DNA from: DASQBT01 sp963746955
Lineage (GTDB): Bacteria > Pseudomonadota > Gammaproteobacteria > Burkholderiales > Thiobacillaceae
DNA length: 64,000 nucleotides
NCBI GenBank assembly: GCA_963746955.1
Contig: CAVVDR010000007.1
Location: forward strand, 1 to 64,000
Reading direction: 5' to 3'
Positions 1-7,973 of the stretch are shown here, in pieces. The position numbers were made by a program, and so were the translations under genes. How positions within the stretch are numbered: position 1 is the first letter of the stretch; each line of letters begins with the position of its first letter. The notes under the pieces are model-generated. The model saw only the letters and a program-made list of their open reading frames with translations, had not been told where the DNA came from and searched no databases.

Positions 1-428
1 AGCAGCCTATTGAATAGCGCCGCCGCCTCTTCTCCGCCGGCCGCAAGGCCATGCCAGTAGACATCGAACTGGGCGCCGATGATGGGTATACCCTTCAGCC
101 ACGCTGGCGCCTGCATCGGTCCGCGGTTCAGCAATGCCTTGGCTGCCCCCACAATGGTCGTGACGTTGTCCGTTAGACTGAAAGCAAACAAGGCTGATGG
201 TCCGATCACCAGCACTATCAAGAGCAGCACCATCACCAGCGCCGCCAGCGTGGACCTGTCACGCAACGCCCCGCGAAGTCGCACATACAGAGGCCAGGTC
301 GATATGCACACCACCACCGCGAACAGGATGGCGGGAATGAAAGGGAGCAGCACCTTGTAGCAGCCGACGATGACGATGCTGATAGCGGCCAACTGCAAGA
401 ATCGTCGCAGATGTTGTTCCATGGGCAT
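1..428 (-). CDS. AI-2E family transporter (PerM/YdiK type), N-terminal part; cut by window edge
   Basis: About 142 codons are visible and the gene runs off the left edge. The start ATG at 428 follows AGGAGG by 5 nt; a second ATG lies two codons later. The N-terminus has a pair of hydrophobic helices (about residues 11-30 and 27-47) and a third long one near 60-82. A soluble stretch containing APAWLKGIPIIG follows. This order is typical of the AI-2E/PerM family, inner-membrane proteins of 340-370 residues with about eight helices, proposed to export small signals or act in Na+/H+ exchange. The substrate cannot be inferred. It is followed upstream on the same strand by a separate small membrane gene, with a 69-bp gap. 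Confidence 0.8.
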   Translation of the reverse strand, partial: MPMEQHLRRFLQLAAISIVIVGCYKVLLPFIPAILFAVVVCISTWPLYVRLRGALRDRSTLAALVMVLLLIVLVIGPSALFAFSLTDNVTTIVGAAKALLNRGPMQAPAWLKGIPIIGAQFDVYWHGLAAGGEEAAALFNRL

Positions 429-497
429 CGCTGCCTCCTTGCCTGTAGCCCTAAAAGATGACCTGGAGATAATTGCAGCCTGGATTCAATCAGCCGC

Positions 498-878
498 CTA
501 ACCGTAAAACCTGCGGAGGTTAAGCCAGGAGAGAACAAAAATAATCAGAAAAACAAGATCGGCCCAAGCCCAGGGTATCCACATTGAAGGAATTCCCCGG
601 GTCATCGCGTAGCCGAATGTGATGCCAGAATAGGCGGCTTTCAGAGCAATGCCATAAGGAATCAGGTCCTTGTTTTTCGCCGGTTCGTTCGCAATGCGCA
701 GAAACATCGCAGCGAATATCAGCAGCAGCAAGGCGGGGAACTGGACATAGGCCGGATGGTTGGGAGGCTCGACGCCATAGTGCGCAAAAATGGCCATGGG
801 GAAAAACAGAAACGCCAGCCCCAGCAGCGCGTCATACAGTGCAGCAATGACAAACAGGGGTCTTGTCCACGTGTACAT
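498..878 (-). CDS. Small membrane protein of unknown function (126 aa), last gene of a radical SAM unit
   Basis: I do not recognise this family. The ATG at 878 is used because AAGGAG lies 8 nt upstream, overlapping the last codons of the radical SAM gene. The longer open frame starting at 983 would lie inside that gene. Four hydrophobic segments are visible (about residues 7-27, 42-60, 72-92 and 97-117), with a basic C-terminal end (NLRRFYG). It begins only 4 nt after the radical SAM stop codon, so the two are surely co-transcribed and probably translationally coupled. A role in membrane attachment or lipid handling is inference from position only. Confidence 0.6.
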   Translation of the reverse strand: MYTWTRPLFVIAALYDALLGLAFLFFPMAIFAHYGVEPPNHPAYVQFPALLLLIFAAMFLRIANEPAKNKDLIPYGIALKAAYSGITFGYAMTRGIPSMWIPWAWADLVFLIIFVLSWLNLRRFYG

Positions 879-882
879 ATGC

Positions 883-2208
883 TCACTCCTTGGAATGTGT
901 TGGACGCGCTGCTTCGCGCAGGCGTCTTCGATAAGCTTCCCTGCGCTCGCGGGTAAATTCAGCGCTATAAAGACGAGCGGCAAGGTCTCTCAGCCCGGTT
1001 TCCAACTCCGAAATCGTCATGGAGCTTGGCCTGATGTTTACATCGAACAGGGTACACAGTTCCCAGGCAGCTTCCTTCAACACGCGGCCCTCCTTGCGTA
1101 GCCGATCATACAGAGGCGTTCCGGGAAAAGCCGTCATCACCGTAATCTGCACCTCATAAAGTCCACTGGCCTTGACGAATTGCCAGACCTGTTCAAAGCT
1201 CTCCGAGCCGGTTCCATCCAGTCCCAGTACAAAACAGCCGTTCACCGTGATGCCACGGTCCTGAATGCGCTGTATCGCCTGGAGGTAATGGTCCAGTTGC
1301 TTTGCCTTCCAGTTCGCGTGCCGCTCCAGCCCGTTGAGACCTTGCAGACTGGTGCTTTCCAGCCCGATCAGCACCTGCGCGCAGCCGCTGTCCCGCATCA
1401 GGGTAAGAAGTTCTGCGTCTTCAGCCACCGAGATATCGGTCTCCGTAAACCAGCGCACATTCTCCTTTGCCAGTTCACGCATCAGGGCTTTGGAATGCGG
1501 CTTGTTGACGAAGCTGTTATCGTCGGCAAACTCGATAAAAGGCTGCGGCCAGAGTTCCCTGATTCGGCGGATTTCCGCAACGACCTTGTCTACCGGCTTG
1601 AGCTTGTATTTCGGCGAGAGAAGAATCGATGCCGCGCAAAACTCGCAGTGGAATGGACAGCCGCGCTGCGTCTGGACTGTTAGCCGGTTGTACCGCCCGA
1701 TATCCAGAAGTTCAAATCGTGGCATGGGGGCATCGGCCAGATCGAAACTGTGTCGACGGGCGTCATAGACCGGCTTGAGCGTTCCGGCCTCAAGATCGGC
1801 GATCAAGCCGGGCCAGAGGGGTTCACCCTCACCGATGACGATACTGTCCGCGTGCTGCGCAGCTTCCTCCGGCAGGACCGTTACGTGCAGGCCCCCCAGG
1901 ATAACCTTGGTTCCGATGGCGCGGTAGCGGTCTGCCAGCCGGTAGGCATCCTTGATTCGTGCGGTAAAGCTGGAAATGGCGACCGCATCGAAGCCCCCGG
2001 CCAGTTCGCCATCCACCTCGCCGGGCATTTCAACGTACTGAAGATCGACGTCGGCCGGCGTCAGCCCGGCGAGCGTCAACAAGCCGAGACTGGGAAGAGA
2101 GGCGATGATGCGGTTGCGGTCGACAAAGCCCGGCAGGGTGAGGCCCAGCTTCGTCAACTCCGGGTTGTATGCCCGCACGCCGCTGATGGCAATCAGGCCG
2201 AGTTTCAC
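883..2208 (-). CDS. Cobalamin-binding domain radical SAM protein (DUF4070-like C-terminus)
   Basis: The 441-residue product has an N-terminal B12-binding fold (about residues 1-140, with VILGGLHVTVLPEEA and IGEGEP). The radical SAM cluster motif CxxxCxxC is at C184, C188 and C191, and the TIM barrel runs to about residue 390. The C-terminal tail (VRPSSMTISELETGLRDL) resembles DUF4070 proteins. Enzymes of this class use S-adenosylmethionine, a [4Fe-4S] cluster and often methylcobalamin to methylate or rearrange unactivated carbons, frequently in lipids or cofactors; the substrate here is unknown. The open frame extends far upstream, but the GTG at 2208 overlaps the TGA of the preceding membrane gene in a GTGA junction and begins exactly where family similarity starts. 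GTG at 2220 is an alternative. Confidence 0.8.
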   Translation of the reverse strand: MKLGLIAISGVRAYNPELTKLGLTLPGFVDRNRIIASLPSLGLLTLAGLTPADVDLQYVEMPGEVDGELAGGFDAVAISSFTARIKDAYRLADRYRAIGTKVILGGLHVTVLPEEAAQHADSIVIGEGEPLWPGLIADLEAGTLKPVYDARRHSFDLADAPMPRFELLDIGRYNRLTVQTQRGCPFHCEFCAASILLSPKYKLKPVDKVVAEIRRIRELWPQPFIEFADDNSFVNKPHSKALMRELAKENVRWFTETDISVAEDAELLTLMRDSGCAQVLIGLESTSLQGLNGLERHANWKAKQLDHYLQAIQRIQDRGITVNGCFVLGLDGTGSESFEQVWQFVKASGLYEVQITVMTAFPGTPLYDRLRKEGRVLKEAAWELCTLFDVNIRPSSMTISELETGLRDLAARLYSAEFTRERREAYRRRLREAARPTHSKE

Positions 2209-2591
2209 GCTGTCGGCCACCCGGATAAAACGGCCAGGACAGCGAGCAGAACACTGATGACGGGGATGAAGAACAGATGACGAAATGGCATGCGCCAGGC
2301 GGTCAGAAAGCACAGAAGCGGCATCGTAACCGCCCCGGTAATCATGGCCGTAACGGCAAGATGCAGATGAACGGGCGGGAGTTCCACGGCTGACGCAGTC
2401 AGGGCAAGGGCGAAATTGAGCAAGCCGATGCCGAAGAAAGAAATATGTCCCAAGCGTATCATGCGCCGGGAAAACGAGCCGTAGCCCCCGATCCAATTGT
2501 CGCGATGGAAAAACAATCCGATGAGGGCGCCTGACACTACGCCGCCCAACACCCCGATCCATCCGGCCAGCAAACTCAAATGTGCATTCAT
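2205..2591 (-). CDS. Small membrane protein of unknown function (128 aa), first gene of radical SAM unit
   Basis: The product has four predicted membrane segments (about residues 6-26, 45-64, 74-95 and 103-123) and histidines near the membrane edge (HRD, GHISFF, HLHLAV). No family is recognised. The ATG at 2591 is preceded by GGAGAG at 7 nt; an earlier in-frame ATG at 2621 has no comparable site. The stop codon overlaps the GTG start of the radical SAM gene, so the three genes from 2591 down to 498 form one tight transcription unit. Membrane proteins on both sides of a B12-radical SAM enzyme suggest a membrane or lipid substrate, but this is inference. Confidence 0.6.
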   Translation of the reverse strand: MNAHLSLLAGWIGVLGGVVSGALIGLFFHRDNWIGGYGSFSRRMIRLGHISFFGIGLLNFALALTASAVELPPVHLHLAVTAMITGAVTMPLLCFLTAWRMPFRHLFFIPVISVLLAVLAVLSGWPTA

Positions 2592-2933
2592 TGAGGTGCT
2601 CTCCCATTTCCGTCCTCCCATCTAGCTGATCAGGAGATCGGGTTCCGTCTTTTCTACTTTGCCGCTTGCCCTTGAAGTGTTCGCATTCGCTGTCTTTCAC
2701 CGGCCCGGGGTCGTCGGATCGGATTATGAGCCGATACAGATCGTTTGTATCAGACTCAGTCTTGCGCGGCAATCCGGGCAGGGCTTGGCAGCGCATGCCT
2801 GGCCAGTGCACGATCCGGGTAGGGTGCGAGCGCGCGTTCTCACCTGAAAAGGCGTTGATGGTTTCCTTGCACTTGGGCCTCACGCCGCAATTCAATCCTC
2901 GATCCGGTTTCAGTGCTGTATGCAATGTGCTAA

Positions 2934-2947
2934 TGTCAGTGCTGACA
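2934..2947. promoter_or_regulatory. Possible operator: short palindrome upstream of FGE-like gene
   Basis: TGTCAG-TG-CTGACA is a 6+2+6 inverted repeat ending 23 nt before the ATG at 2971. It lies in the 379-bp divergent gap 2592-2970, in which no other gene or convincing sigma-70 promoter was seen. It could bind a dimeric regulator or be chance. Confidence 0.25.
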
Positions 2948-2970
2948 AACTCAAGCCATTGGAGTGGACA

Positions 2971-3732
2971 ATGAAACATATTGTGTGGGCAATAGTTGTC
3001 TTGATGACCATGGGCAAGGCGCTGGCCGACCCTGCACCGGGTACCGTCTTGAAGGAACCGAAAACCGGAATGGAGTTTGTGTGGGTCCCTGGCGGCTGCT
3101 TCATGATGGGTTCCGACAACGGCGAAAGCTTTGAAAAGCCCGTGCATCAGGTTTGCCTGCATGGATTCTGGATGGGGCGCTACGAGGTGACCCAGGCGGA
3201 ATATCAGAAGGTGATGGGCGTTAACCCGAGCGACTTCAAGGGTCCGACCCGCCCGGTGGATCAGATTTCCTGGGACGACGCCACGAACTTCGCCGATGCC
3301 ATGGGCTATTGGACCGGCGTCAGGTTTCGACTGCCCTCGGAAGCGGAATGGGAGTATGCCTGTCGGGCCGGCGGTGTAAATCAGCATCTGACTTACTGCG
3401 GCGAAGGCGAACCGACCTCACTGGCCTGGTATGGCGCCAACAGCGATGACATGACGCATCCCGTTGGCATGCGCTTGCCCAACGCGCTGGGCTTGTATGA
3501 CATGAGCGGCAACGTGTGGGAATGGGTGCAGGACTGCTGGAACCCAGACTACAAGAAGGCGCCCGGGGACGGCAGCGCCTGGCTCAGCGGCAATTGCGAG
3601 CGCCGGGTTGCCAGGGGAGGCGCTTGGGACATCCGGCAACCCAATCTGATTCGTGCCGCCAAACGCGGCAGGGGTGATCATCGCTATCGCCTGAACGTAG
3701 TGGGTATTCGTTTGGCCATATCGCAGCATTGA
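2971..3732 (+). CDS. Secreted formylglycine-generating-enzyme-like (SUMF1/FGE-sulfatase domain) protein
   Basis: The 253-residue product starts with a signal peptide (about residues 1-19, ending ALA). A complete FGE-sulfatase fold follows, with WVPGGCFMMGSD, YEVTQAEYQ, PVDQISWDDA, FRLPSEAEWEYACRAG, MSGNVWEW, RVARGGAWD and the terminal GIRLA. True formylglycine-generating enzymes carry two copper-binding cysteines just after the RGGS/AW motif. Here that segment (DIRQPNLIRAAKRGRGDHRYR) has none, so sulfatase activation is unlikely. Many bacterial SUMF1-domain proteins of this sort are exported binding or structural proteins. ATG 2971 is preferred over 2920 because GGAG lies 6 nt upstream and the signal peptide begins there. 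No sulfatase gene is seen in the window. Confidence 0.8.
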   Translation: MKHIVWAIVVLMTMGKALADPAPGTVLKEPKTGMEFVWVPGGCFMMGSDNGESFEKPVHQVCLHGFWMGRYEVTQAEYQKVMGVNPSDFKGPTRPVDQISWDDATNFADAMGYWTGVRFRLPSEAEWEYACRAGGVNQHLTYCGEGEPTSLAWYGANSDDMTHPVGMRLPNALGLYDMSGNVWEWVQDCWNPDYKKAPGDGSAWLSGNCERRVARGGAWDIRQPNLIRAAKRGRGDHRYRLNVVGIRLAISQH

Positions 3733-3945
3733 AGCATCCGGTGCCGCAATCCTTCGCTCCATCCCTGCAACGGCATACGGACCCGTTTGATTGGGGCCAT
3801 CATCAGCAGTAAGACGGACGCGGCTCGAATTGTTTACCCGCTTTACCCCATTGACGCGAGGCGATAAGGCTAGTGCCCGGGAGACAATCCAAAATTATCC
3901 GCAATGCGCGCGACAACCGGGAACAGACCTACTTGCATGCGCTGA

Positions 3946-4200
3946 ATGAGAGCCCGCGTGCAAGGCTCGCTGATCATTCCCGGACTGCCAACAGTGATTG
4001 CCGGCCTGTTATGGCCCTGGCTGGCAAAGCCGCCATGAAGCCGTCTGCCGAGAGATATCCTCGTCCAGCGCCAGGACTTCCGCTTCCACTTCCCGCTGAT
4101 GACCTCGATCTTGCTGTCTCTTTCGGTGTCGTCGGTGATCCTGCAGTGGCGGCGCAAGCAGCCCGGCTCAGCGGACACATGCGGCCAGCCGGGACGATGA
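3946..4200 (+). pseudogene. DUF2905 family small membrane protein, interrupted by an in-frame TGA
   Basis: Reading one frame from ATG 3946 gives a membrane helix ending GLLWPWLAK, then a TGA at 4036-4038. The same frame continues with SRLPRDILVQRQDFRF, FPLMTSILLSLSVSSVIL and WRRK to a TGA at 4198. This is the DUF2905 layout: helix, a short linker normally ending in GRLPGDI, a short beta hairpin, second helix and a basic end. The stop sits exactly where the linker residue upstream of RLPxDI should be, with no length change. I read this as a nonsense-mutated gene. Selenocysteine is unlikely in this family. The region 3733-3945 holds nothing else I can identify. Confidence 0.65.
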
Positions 4201-4294
4201 GGCGATCCAAGGAAAAGTCAACCAACTTCGTTTCATCACCTCACCCCGACAGATCGACTATACCCAATACAACAACTTCAGCAGAGGAGACGCA

Positions 4295-4492
4295 TTGAGC
4301 TTTACCTACTGCATGGCAACCACCTGCCCGCTGCGCACGGAATGCGAACGCTTCGAAGTCGATGCGGCCAGCCACTGCGTGTTTCGCACCTATGCGGATT
4401 TCAGCGAGGAACTGATCCGGGAGAAAGACAATACGGTGTCTTGTCCGTTCTTCATGGAAAAGTCCCGCGCATTGCGACAAAACGCGGCGTAG
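4295..4492 (+). CDS. Small cysteine-rich protein of unknown function (65 aa)
   Basis: A TTG start at 4295 has GAGGAG 5 nt upstream. The product has five cysteines (C6, C11, C17, C28, C50) and is otherwise soluble and charged, with no signal peptide or membrane segment. The cysteine spacing does not match a standard zinc ribbon or 2Fe-2S ferredoxin that I recognise, though metal binding is possible. It lies 95 bp after the DUF2905 remnant and 104 bp before the cytochrome-like gene. The purine-rich site before the next gene (4572-4594) suggests independent translation of that gene. Confidence 0.45.
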   Translation: MSFTYCMATTCPLRTECERFEVDAASHCVFRTYADFSEELIREKDNTVSCPFFMEKSRALRQNAA

Positions 4493-4596
4493 AATCGCTG
4501 CAATAACGTGCCGGGCCAAGTACCCGGCGCAAGCCTGCATCCGGCGACAAGTCGGGGCAGGACGAACAACAAAGGAGCAAAGGAGGTTGGAAGAGA

Positions 4597-5841
4597 ATGC
4601 GCGTGCTCGGCCGGCTATTGCAGTATGCATTGCCCGTCACGGCCTGTTTGCTGGTCTGTTCTCCCGCCCGGGCGCAATGGGGCATGAACGATGTGACCAT
4701 CATCTATCCCCTGCCCGATCATTCCGCCGAAGCGGCTGAGTTGATTTCTCCGCAGGAGCCGGGTTTGGGCGGGGCATGGCTGCCGCAAAAGCTGTATGTC
4801 AGGCTGCCGGAAATCAACCAGGGTGAAGCCAAAGACGATACCTACCGGAATCTGCGGGTGGTGGCCGTACGGCTCGACCCGTGTTTTCGCAACGAGGGAA
4901 GCTGCCTGCCGCAGGTCAGGCTGGTCTGGCAACCCGTCAGCACCTCCAACTATGGCTCAACCGCGTCATCCGGGCAGTTGGAGGCGAAGGATGCGGCAAT
5001 TCACAGTTTCTACACCCTGGAGCCTGTTGCGTTTCAGTCCTTGATGAACGATTACGAAAGGCTGAGAAAGCAGTGTGCGCGGGATTTGTCGACCGAGCCG
5101 CTGCGCGTGCATCCGGTCATCGCGGAACAGGGTCTGGATGGCCCGTTTGCCCAGGGGCTGAAAAGACTGCTGGACAAGTACGTGGGGACAAAAACCCTTT
5201 GGCGCATTACTGCGATGAAGACATTTGTCGGCAGCGATCAGTGGGCCTTCCGGGGATTCAACGTCAGAGATGGCTCAACCCAGGATATCCCGATACCGAG
5301 AACCCACGGTGCGACGCAGCAGGATTTCCGAACTGCGCAGGTGACCCAATCCGATTTCAGCAATGGCATGGTATCTCCCGCTCCCCAAGGCAGCGACAAC
5401 CTGCTGCCCATTCTGCAGAATTCGCGTTTTCTGCGTGGCGAAGATCCGGCGGTCCTCAGCACACTAGGCAAGGCGGTTGCAGATATCGAAAATCCGAAAG
5501 TCCATACGCCTGAGACGATGGACTGCGTGAGTTGCCATGCGGCGCAGGCCGCCGGGTCCGTGCTGTTTGGACGCATTGCAGGGCTTGGCGAACTGCCTCA
5601 GGTGGTGACGGGGAGATTCAGGTCAACCCTGCCGCTGCAGAATCTTGGCCTGCGCCAGGGCAATACGCATATGTTGCGCGCGCTTGGCTACGTGGACCGC
5701 GATCTGGTGCTAAGCCGCCGCGTGATCAATGAGACAGCGAATGTGGCGGAACGACTGAACCGGGAAGCCCAGGACGCCGCCGCCGCCCGCCTTGCCAATG
5801 TGCGGAAGCCGGATGGCCACCTCGATTCTACCGCGCTGTGA
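4597..5841 (+). CDS. Secreted mono-haem c-type cytochrome-like protein of unknown function
   Basis: The product is 414 residues with a clear signal peptide (about 1-26, SPARA). Most of the chain is a soluble domain I do not recognise, with paired cysteines near residues 92 and 98. One canonical haem attachment motif CVSCH is at 310-314, in the sequence ETMDCVSCHAAQAAG. A single CxxCH near the end of a large domain suggests electron transfer attached to another function, or an adhesin-like secreted protein with one haem. The methionine ligand cannot be assigned, though a GNTHM lies downstream. The ATG at 4597 has a strong AAAGGAGG site. No oxidoreductase partner gene is adjacent. Confidence 0.6.
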   Translation: MRVLGRLLQYALPVTACLLVCSPARAQWGMNDVTIIYPLPDHSAEAAELISPQEPGLGGAWLPQKLYVRLPEINQGEAKDDTYRNLRVVAVRLDPCFRNEGSCLPQVRLVWQPVSTSNYGSTASSGQLEAKDAAIHSFYTLEPVAFQSLMNDYERLRKQCARDLSTEPLRVHPVIAEQGLDGPFAQGLKRLLDKYVGTKTLWRITAMKTFVGSDQWAFRGFNVRDGSTQDIPIPRTHGATQQDFRTAQVTQSDFSNGMVSPAPQGSDNLLPILQNSRFLRGEDPAVLSTLGKAVADIENPKVHTPETMDCVSCHAAQAAGSVLFGRIAGLGELPQVVTGRFRSTLPLQNLGLRQGNTHMLRALGYVDRDLVLSRRVINETANVAERLNREAQDAAAARLANVRKPDGHLDSTAL

Positions 5842-5945
5842 AACACCGGCCAGGCTTGCTGTCGGAAGCTGGCCTGAGGCGAGCCACCGGAATATGCGTC
5901 GCCATGCCGCCACACTGGAATCAAACCACGCAATCGGAATAGAAC

Positions 5946-6197
5946 ATGAACGCAAGAATCGCGACTGCCATCCTGGTCCTGCTGCTGGCGGCATGCAGCA
6001 AGCTTACTCTGGAAAATTACGACCGGCTGAAGAGCGGCATGAGCTATCAGGAGGTCAAGGACATCCTGGGCGCCCCCAGCCAATGCAGCGAAGTGCTGGG
6101 AGTCAAGAGCTGCACCTGGGGAGATGACAAGCGCTTCATCAAGGTGAATTTCGTCGGCGATCAGGTACTGCTGTTCTCCGCACAAGGCATACGCTGA
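5946..6197 (+). CDS. Small SmpA/OmlA-like (DUF3862-type) lipoprotein
   Basis: The 83-residue product begins with a lipoprotein signal (LLLAAC, lipidated cysteine at residue 17). The fold contains the hallmark YDRLKSGMSYQEVKDILGAPSQ, as in BamE/SmpA-like and DUF3862 lipoproteins, followed by three strands ending in VNFVGDQVLLFSAQGIR. It probably sits in the outer or inner membrane facing the periplasm. The small size argues for the DUF3862-type group rather than BamE itself, which has a different C-terminal signature. It is a single gene; an imperfect hairpin without a T-run lies before it (5846-5876), and 6198-6433 downstream holds no gene I can support. Confidence 0.65.
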   Translation: MNARIATAILVLLLAACSKLTLENYDRLKSGMSYQEVKDILGAPSQCSEVLGVKSCTWGDDKRFIKVNFVGDQVLLFSAQGIR

Positions 6198-6433
6198 GCC
6201 AGATGAGGTAATCGCTGGCCCCAGCGCCAGCGGCCACACTCAATTATGGTTAACGCGCCCTGTGGCTGGATTGCGTCAATTGTGCAAATAAAGCGGCATC
6301 GGCGTGGCCCCGCAATGAGCCAGTGCAAAGCGGTGCAATCGCGGGCTGATTGCTACCGGTAAATTCCAGGACGGCTGATGCGTTTGACCTGTGCCCCTTT
6401 CCCGCTCCATGAGATAGGGGAAGCGCTTTCTCC

Positions 6434-7009
6434 TCAGGGCGCCGCACTGTCTTCCACGGCGTCACTGTTTATGATCAGCTTGACGTCATCGGGAATGACC
6501 GGCAAATAGGTAGTCATGCCGAAATCGGAACGTTTGATTTCGGCCCAGGCATCAAAGCCGCACGCCGGCTTTTTGAGAAGGGGGTGGATGGCGCAACAGA
6601 TGCGCGTAACGTGCAGCGTCACTGGCTTGGTCACCCCGCGCAGGGTCAAGTTGCCTTCCACCGTCGCCTTGTCTTTCCCCAGATACCTCACCTTGGTGGA
6701 CTTGTAGCTCATGGTCGGAAATTGGGCCGCATCGAAGAACGGCGCGGCCAGCAGGTCTTCGTCGCGCTTGCGAAAACCGGTATTCAGGGAGCCAACCTGG
6801 ATGGTGGCCTCCACCGAGCCCAGGTTCTTTTCTCTGTCCATGATGATCTTGCCGGCAGTCTGATTGAACTGGCCATGCAGGGTGGAAAACACCAGATGGC
6901 GAATTTCAAACTGGGGAAAGGTATGTGCGGGGTCCAAGGTGTAGGTCGCGGCCTGGGCAGATGCAGCCAGGACGAGGGATGCCAGCAGAGGGGCGGCAGT
7001 CATGCGCAT
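6434..7009 (-). CDS. YceI family periplasmic protein
   Basis: The 191-residue product has a signal peptide (1-20, ASAQA), then the lipocalin-like YceI domain: YTLDPAHTFPQFEIRHLVFSTLHGQF, then SLNTGFRKRDEDLL, FPTMSYKSTKV, GNLTLRGVTKPVTLHV and a final FGMTTYLPVIPDDVKLIINSDA. YceI proteins bind polyisoprenoid lipids in a beta-barrel cavity; their physiological role is uncertain (stress, alkaline or envelope functions). The internal ICCAIHPLLKKPACG cysteine cluster occurs in many members. GGAG lies 6 nt before ATG 7009. No cytochrome b561 partner, often linked to yceI, is adjacent. Confidence 0.9.
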   Translation of the reverse strand: MRMTAAPLLASLVLAASAQAATYTLDPAHTFPQFEIRHLVFSTLHGQFNQTAGKIIMDREKNLGSVEATIQVGSLNTGFRKRDEDLLAAPFFDAAQFPTMSYKSTKVRYLGKDKATVEGNLTLRGVTKPVTLHVTRICCAIHPLLKKPACGFDAWAEIKRSDFGMTTYLPVIPDDVKLIINSDAVEDSAAP

Positions 7010-7209
7010 TAGATTCTCCTTTGATCAGTCGATTGTGCGGCGCCAGTTGCATGCACGGGACGAATGGGCCGGCCGGGCCTGCTGGTCAGCCAGCTTGGTT
7101 GAACGACTTGTTCAAAGCTTTTGAACCCGCGCCGGATTAAAGGTTCCGGATGCATTACGAAGCTGCCACGTCCACGAATGACCGCTAACGCTGGTTTTCG
7201 AAATACTTG

Positions 7210-7252
7210 AGCGATTTGCTTGGCTAAACAATGGCAGGGCATGCAAATCGCT
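7210..7252. repeat. 10-bp inverted repeat in the 7010-7513 intergenic region
   Basis: AGCGATTTGC (7210-7219) and GCAAATCGCT (7243-7252) form a perfect 10-bp inverted repeat around a 23-nt loop. A second inverted repeat, TTGAAC-5-GTTCAA, lies at 7099-7115. Both are in the 504-bp gap between the divergent yceI and the gene at 7514, which contains no ORF I can support. They could be operators, a hairpin RNA or chance. Confidence 0.35.
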
Positions 7253-7513
7253 GGAAAATCTCGTATAGTTGAAAATCGATGAGGGCTTTTGACCGGGCGA
7301 GACAAGGCATGCGGACAGTTTCACTTGCAAGTTTCATCTCCTCTCCGGCGCGCTGATGCTATCAGCCTGCTCATCCCAATCGCGCGCGCCCGCCATCACC
7401 GTGTCATCCGGGGCAGTTCAGTTGTGCGATTCATGTCAATGCGTCCATGGGACCAACGCCGGTCCGCAGCAGGAAATACGCTTGCCGGTCATCGATCTCG
7501 ATTTCCTGGTTGA

Positions 7514-7861
7514 ATGTCCATGAAGCCTGACGCCATGAAGGGGATGATTCTGATCACCAGATACCTGACCAAGCCTTATTGGGACTTCGCTGACCCGAGC
7601 CGGGGGAATCGGGTGCACAATTTCCACCATTACGCCAAGACTTCCGAACACGAGGTTGATACAGTGAACGACGCGAAACACGGGGCCAAATTCTGGATCG
7701 GCAATGCCCTGCTGACCCTGGCTTTTGCCTGTCTGTTCTTCATGGCCACTTTGTCGAGCTACATGGGCGCGTGGGCCATGGTACTTTGGGTGGCGCTTGC
7801 CGCGGCCGGTTTTTACCTTCTGACTGCGGACAAGGGCAACCCCACCAATTCGTCCGATTAA
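7514..7861 (+). CDS. Hypothetical membrane protein, two C-terminal helices (115 aa)
   Basis: Unrecognised. The first half is soluble (about residues 1-55, with the aromatic and histidine-rich run VHNFHHYAKTSEHEVD). Two membrane segments follow (about 60-82 and 86-105), with a short charged C-terminus. Three ATG codons close together (7514, 7523, 7547) leave the start uncertain, and none has a strong Shine-Dalgarno site. It stands alone between the long 7010-7513 gap and a 112-bp gap before the convergent pirin gene. Confidence 0.5.
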   Translation: MSMKPDAMKGMILITRYLTKPYWDFADPSRGNRVHNFHHYAKTSEHEVDTVNDAKHGAKFWIGNALLTLAFACLFFMATLSSYMGAWAMVLWVALAAAGFYLLTADKGNPTNSSD

Positions 7862-7973
7862 GACGGGACACCAAGACCCGCCAGGGGCATGGTCACGTTT
7901 TCCAGTCCTCCGGCATCGCGCCCCACTGTACCGGCTTGACCTGGCTTGCACGGACGATAGTCGCGGGCAGCTT

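Noticed and set aside
2209..3387. Upstream extension of the radical SAM reading frame to 834 codons
   Set aside because: It overlaps the membrane gene and the FGE-like gene on the other strand, shows no family features, and a GTGA start fits at 2208.
4036..4038. TGA as selenocysteine in the DUF2905 frame
   Set aside because: The position is a linker residue that is not Cys or Sec in the family, and no SECIS-like hairpin was noticed.
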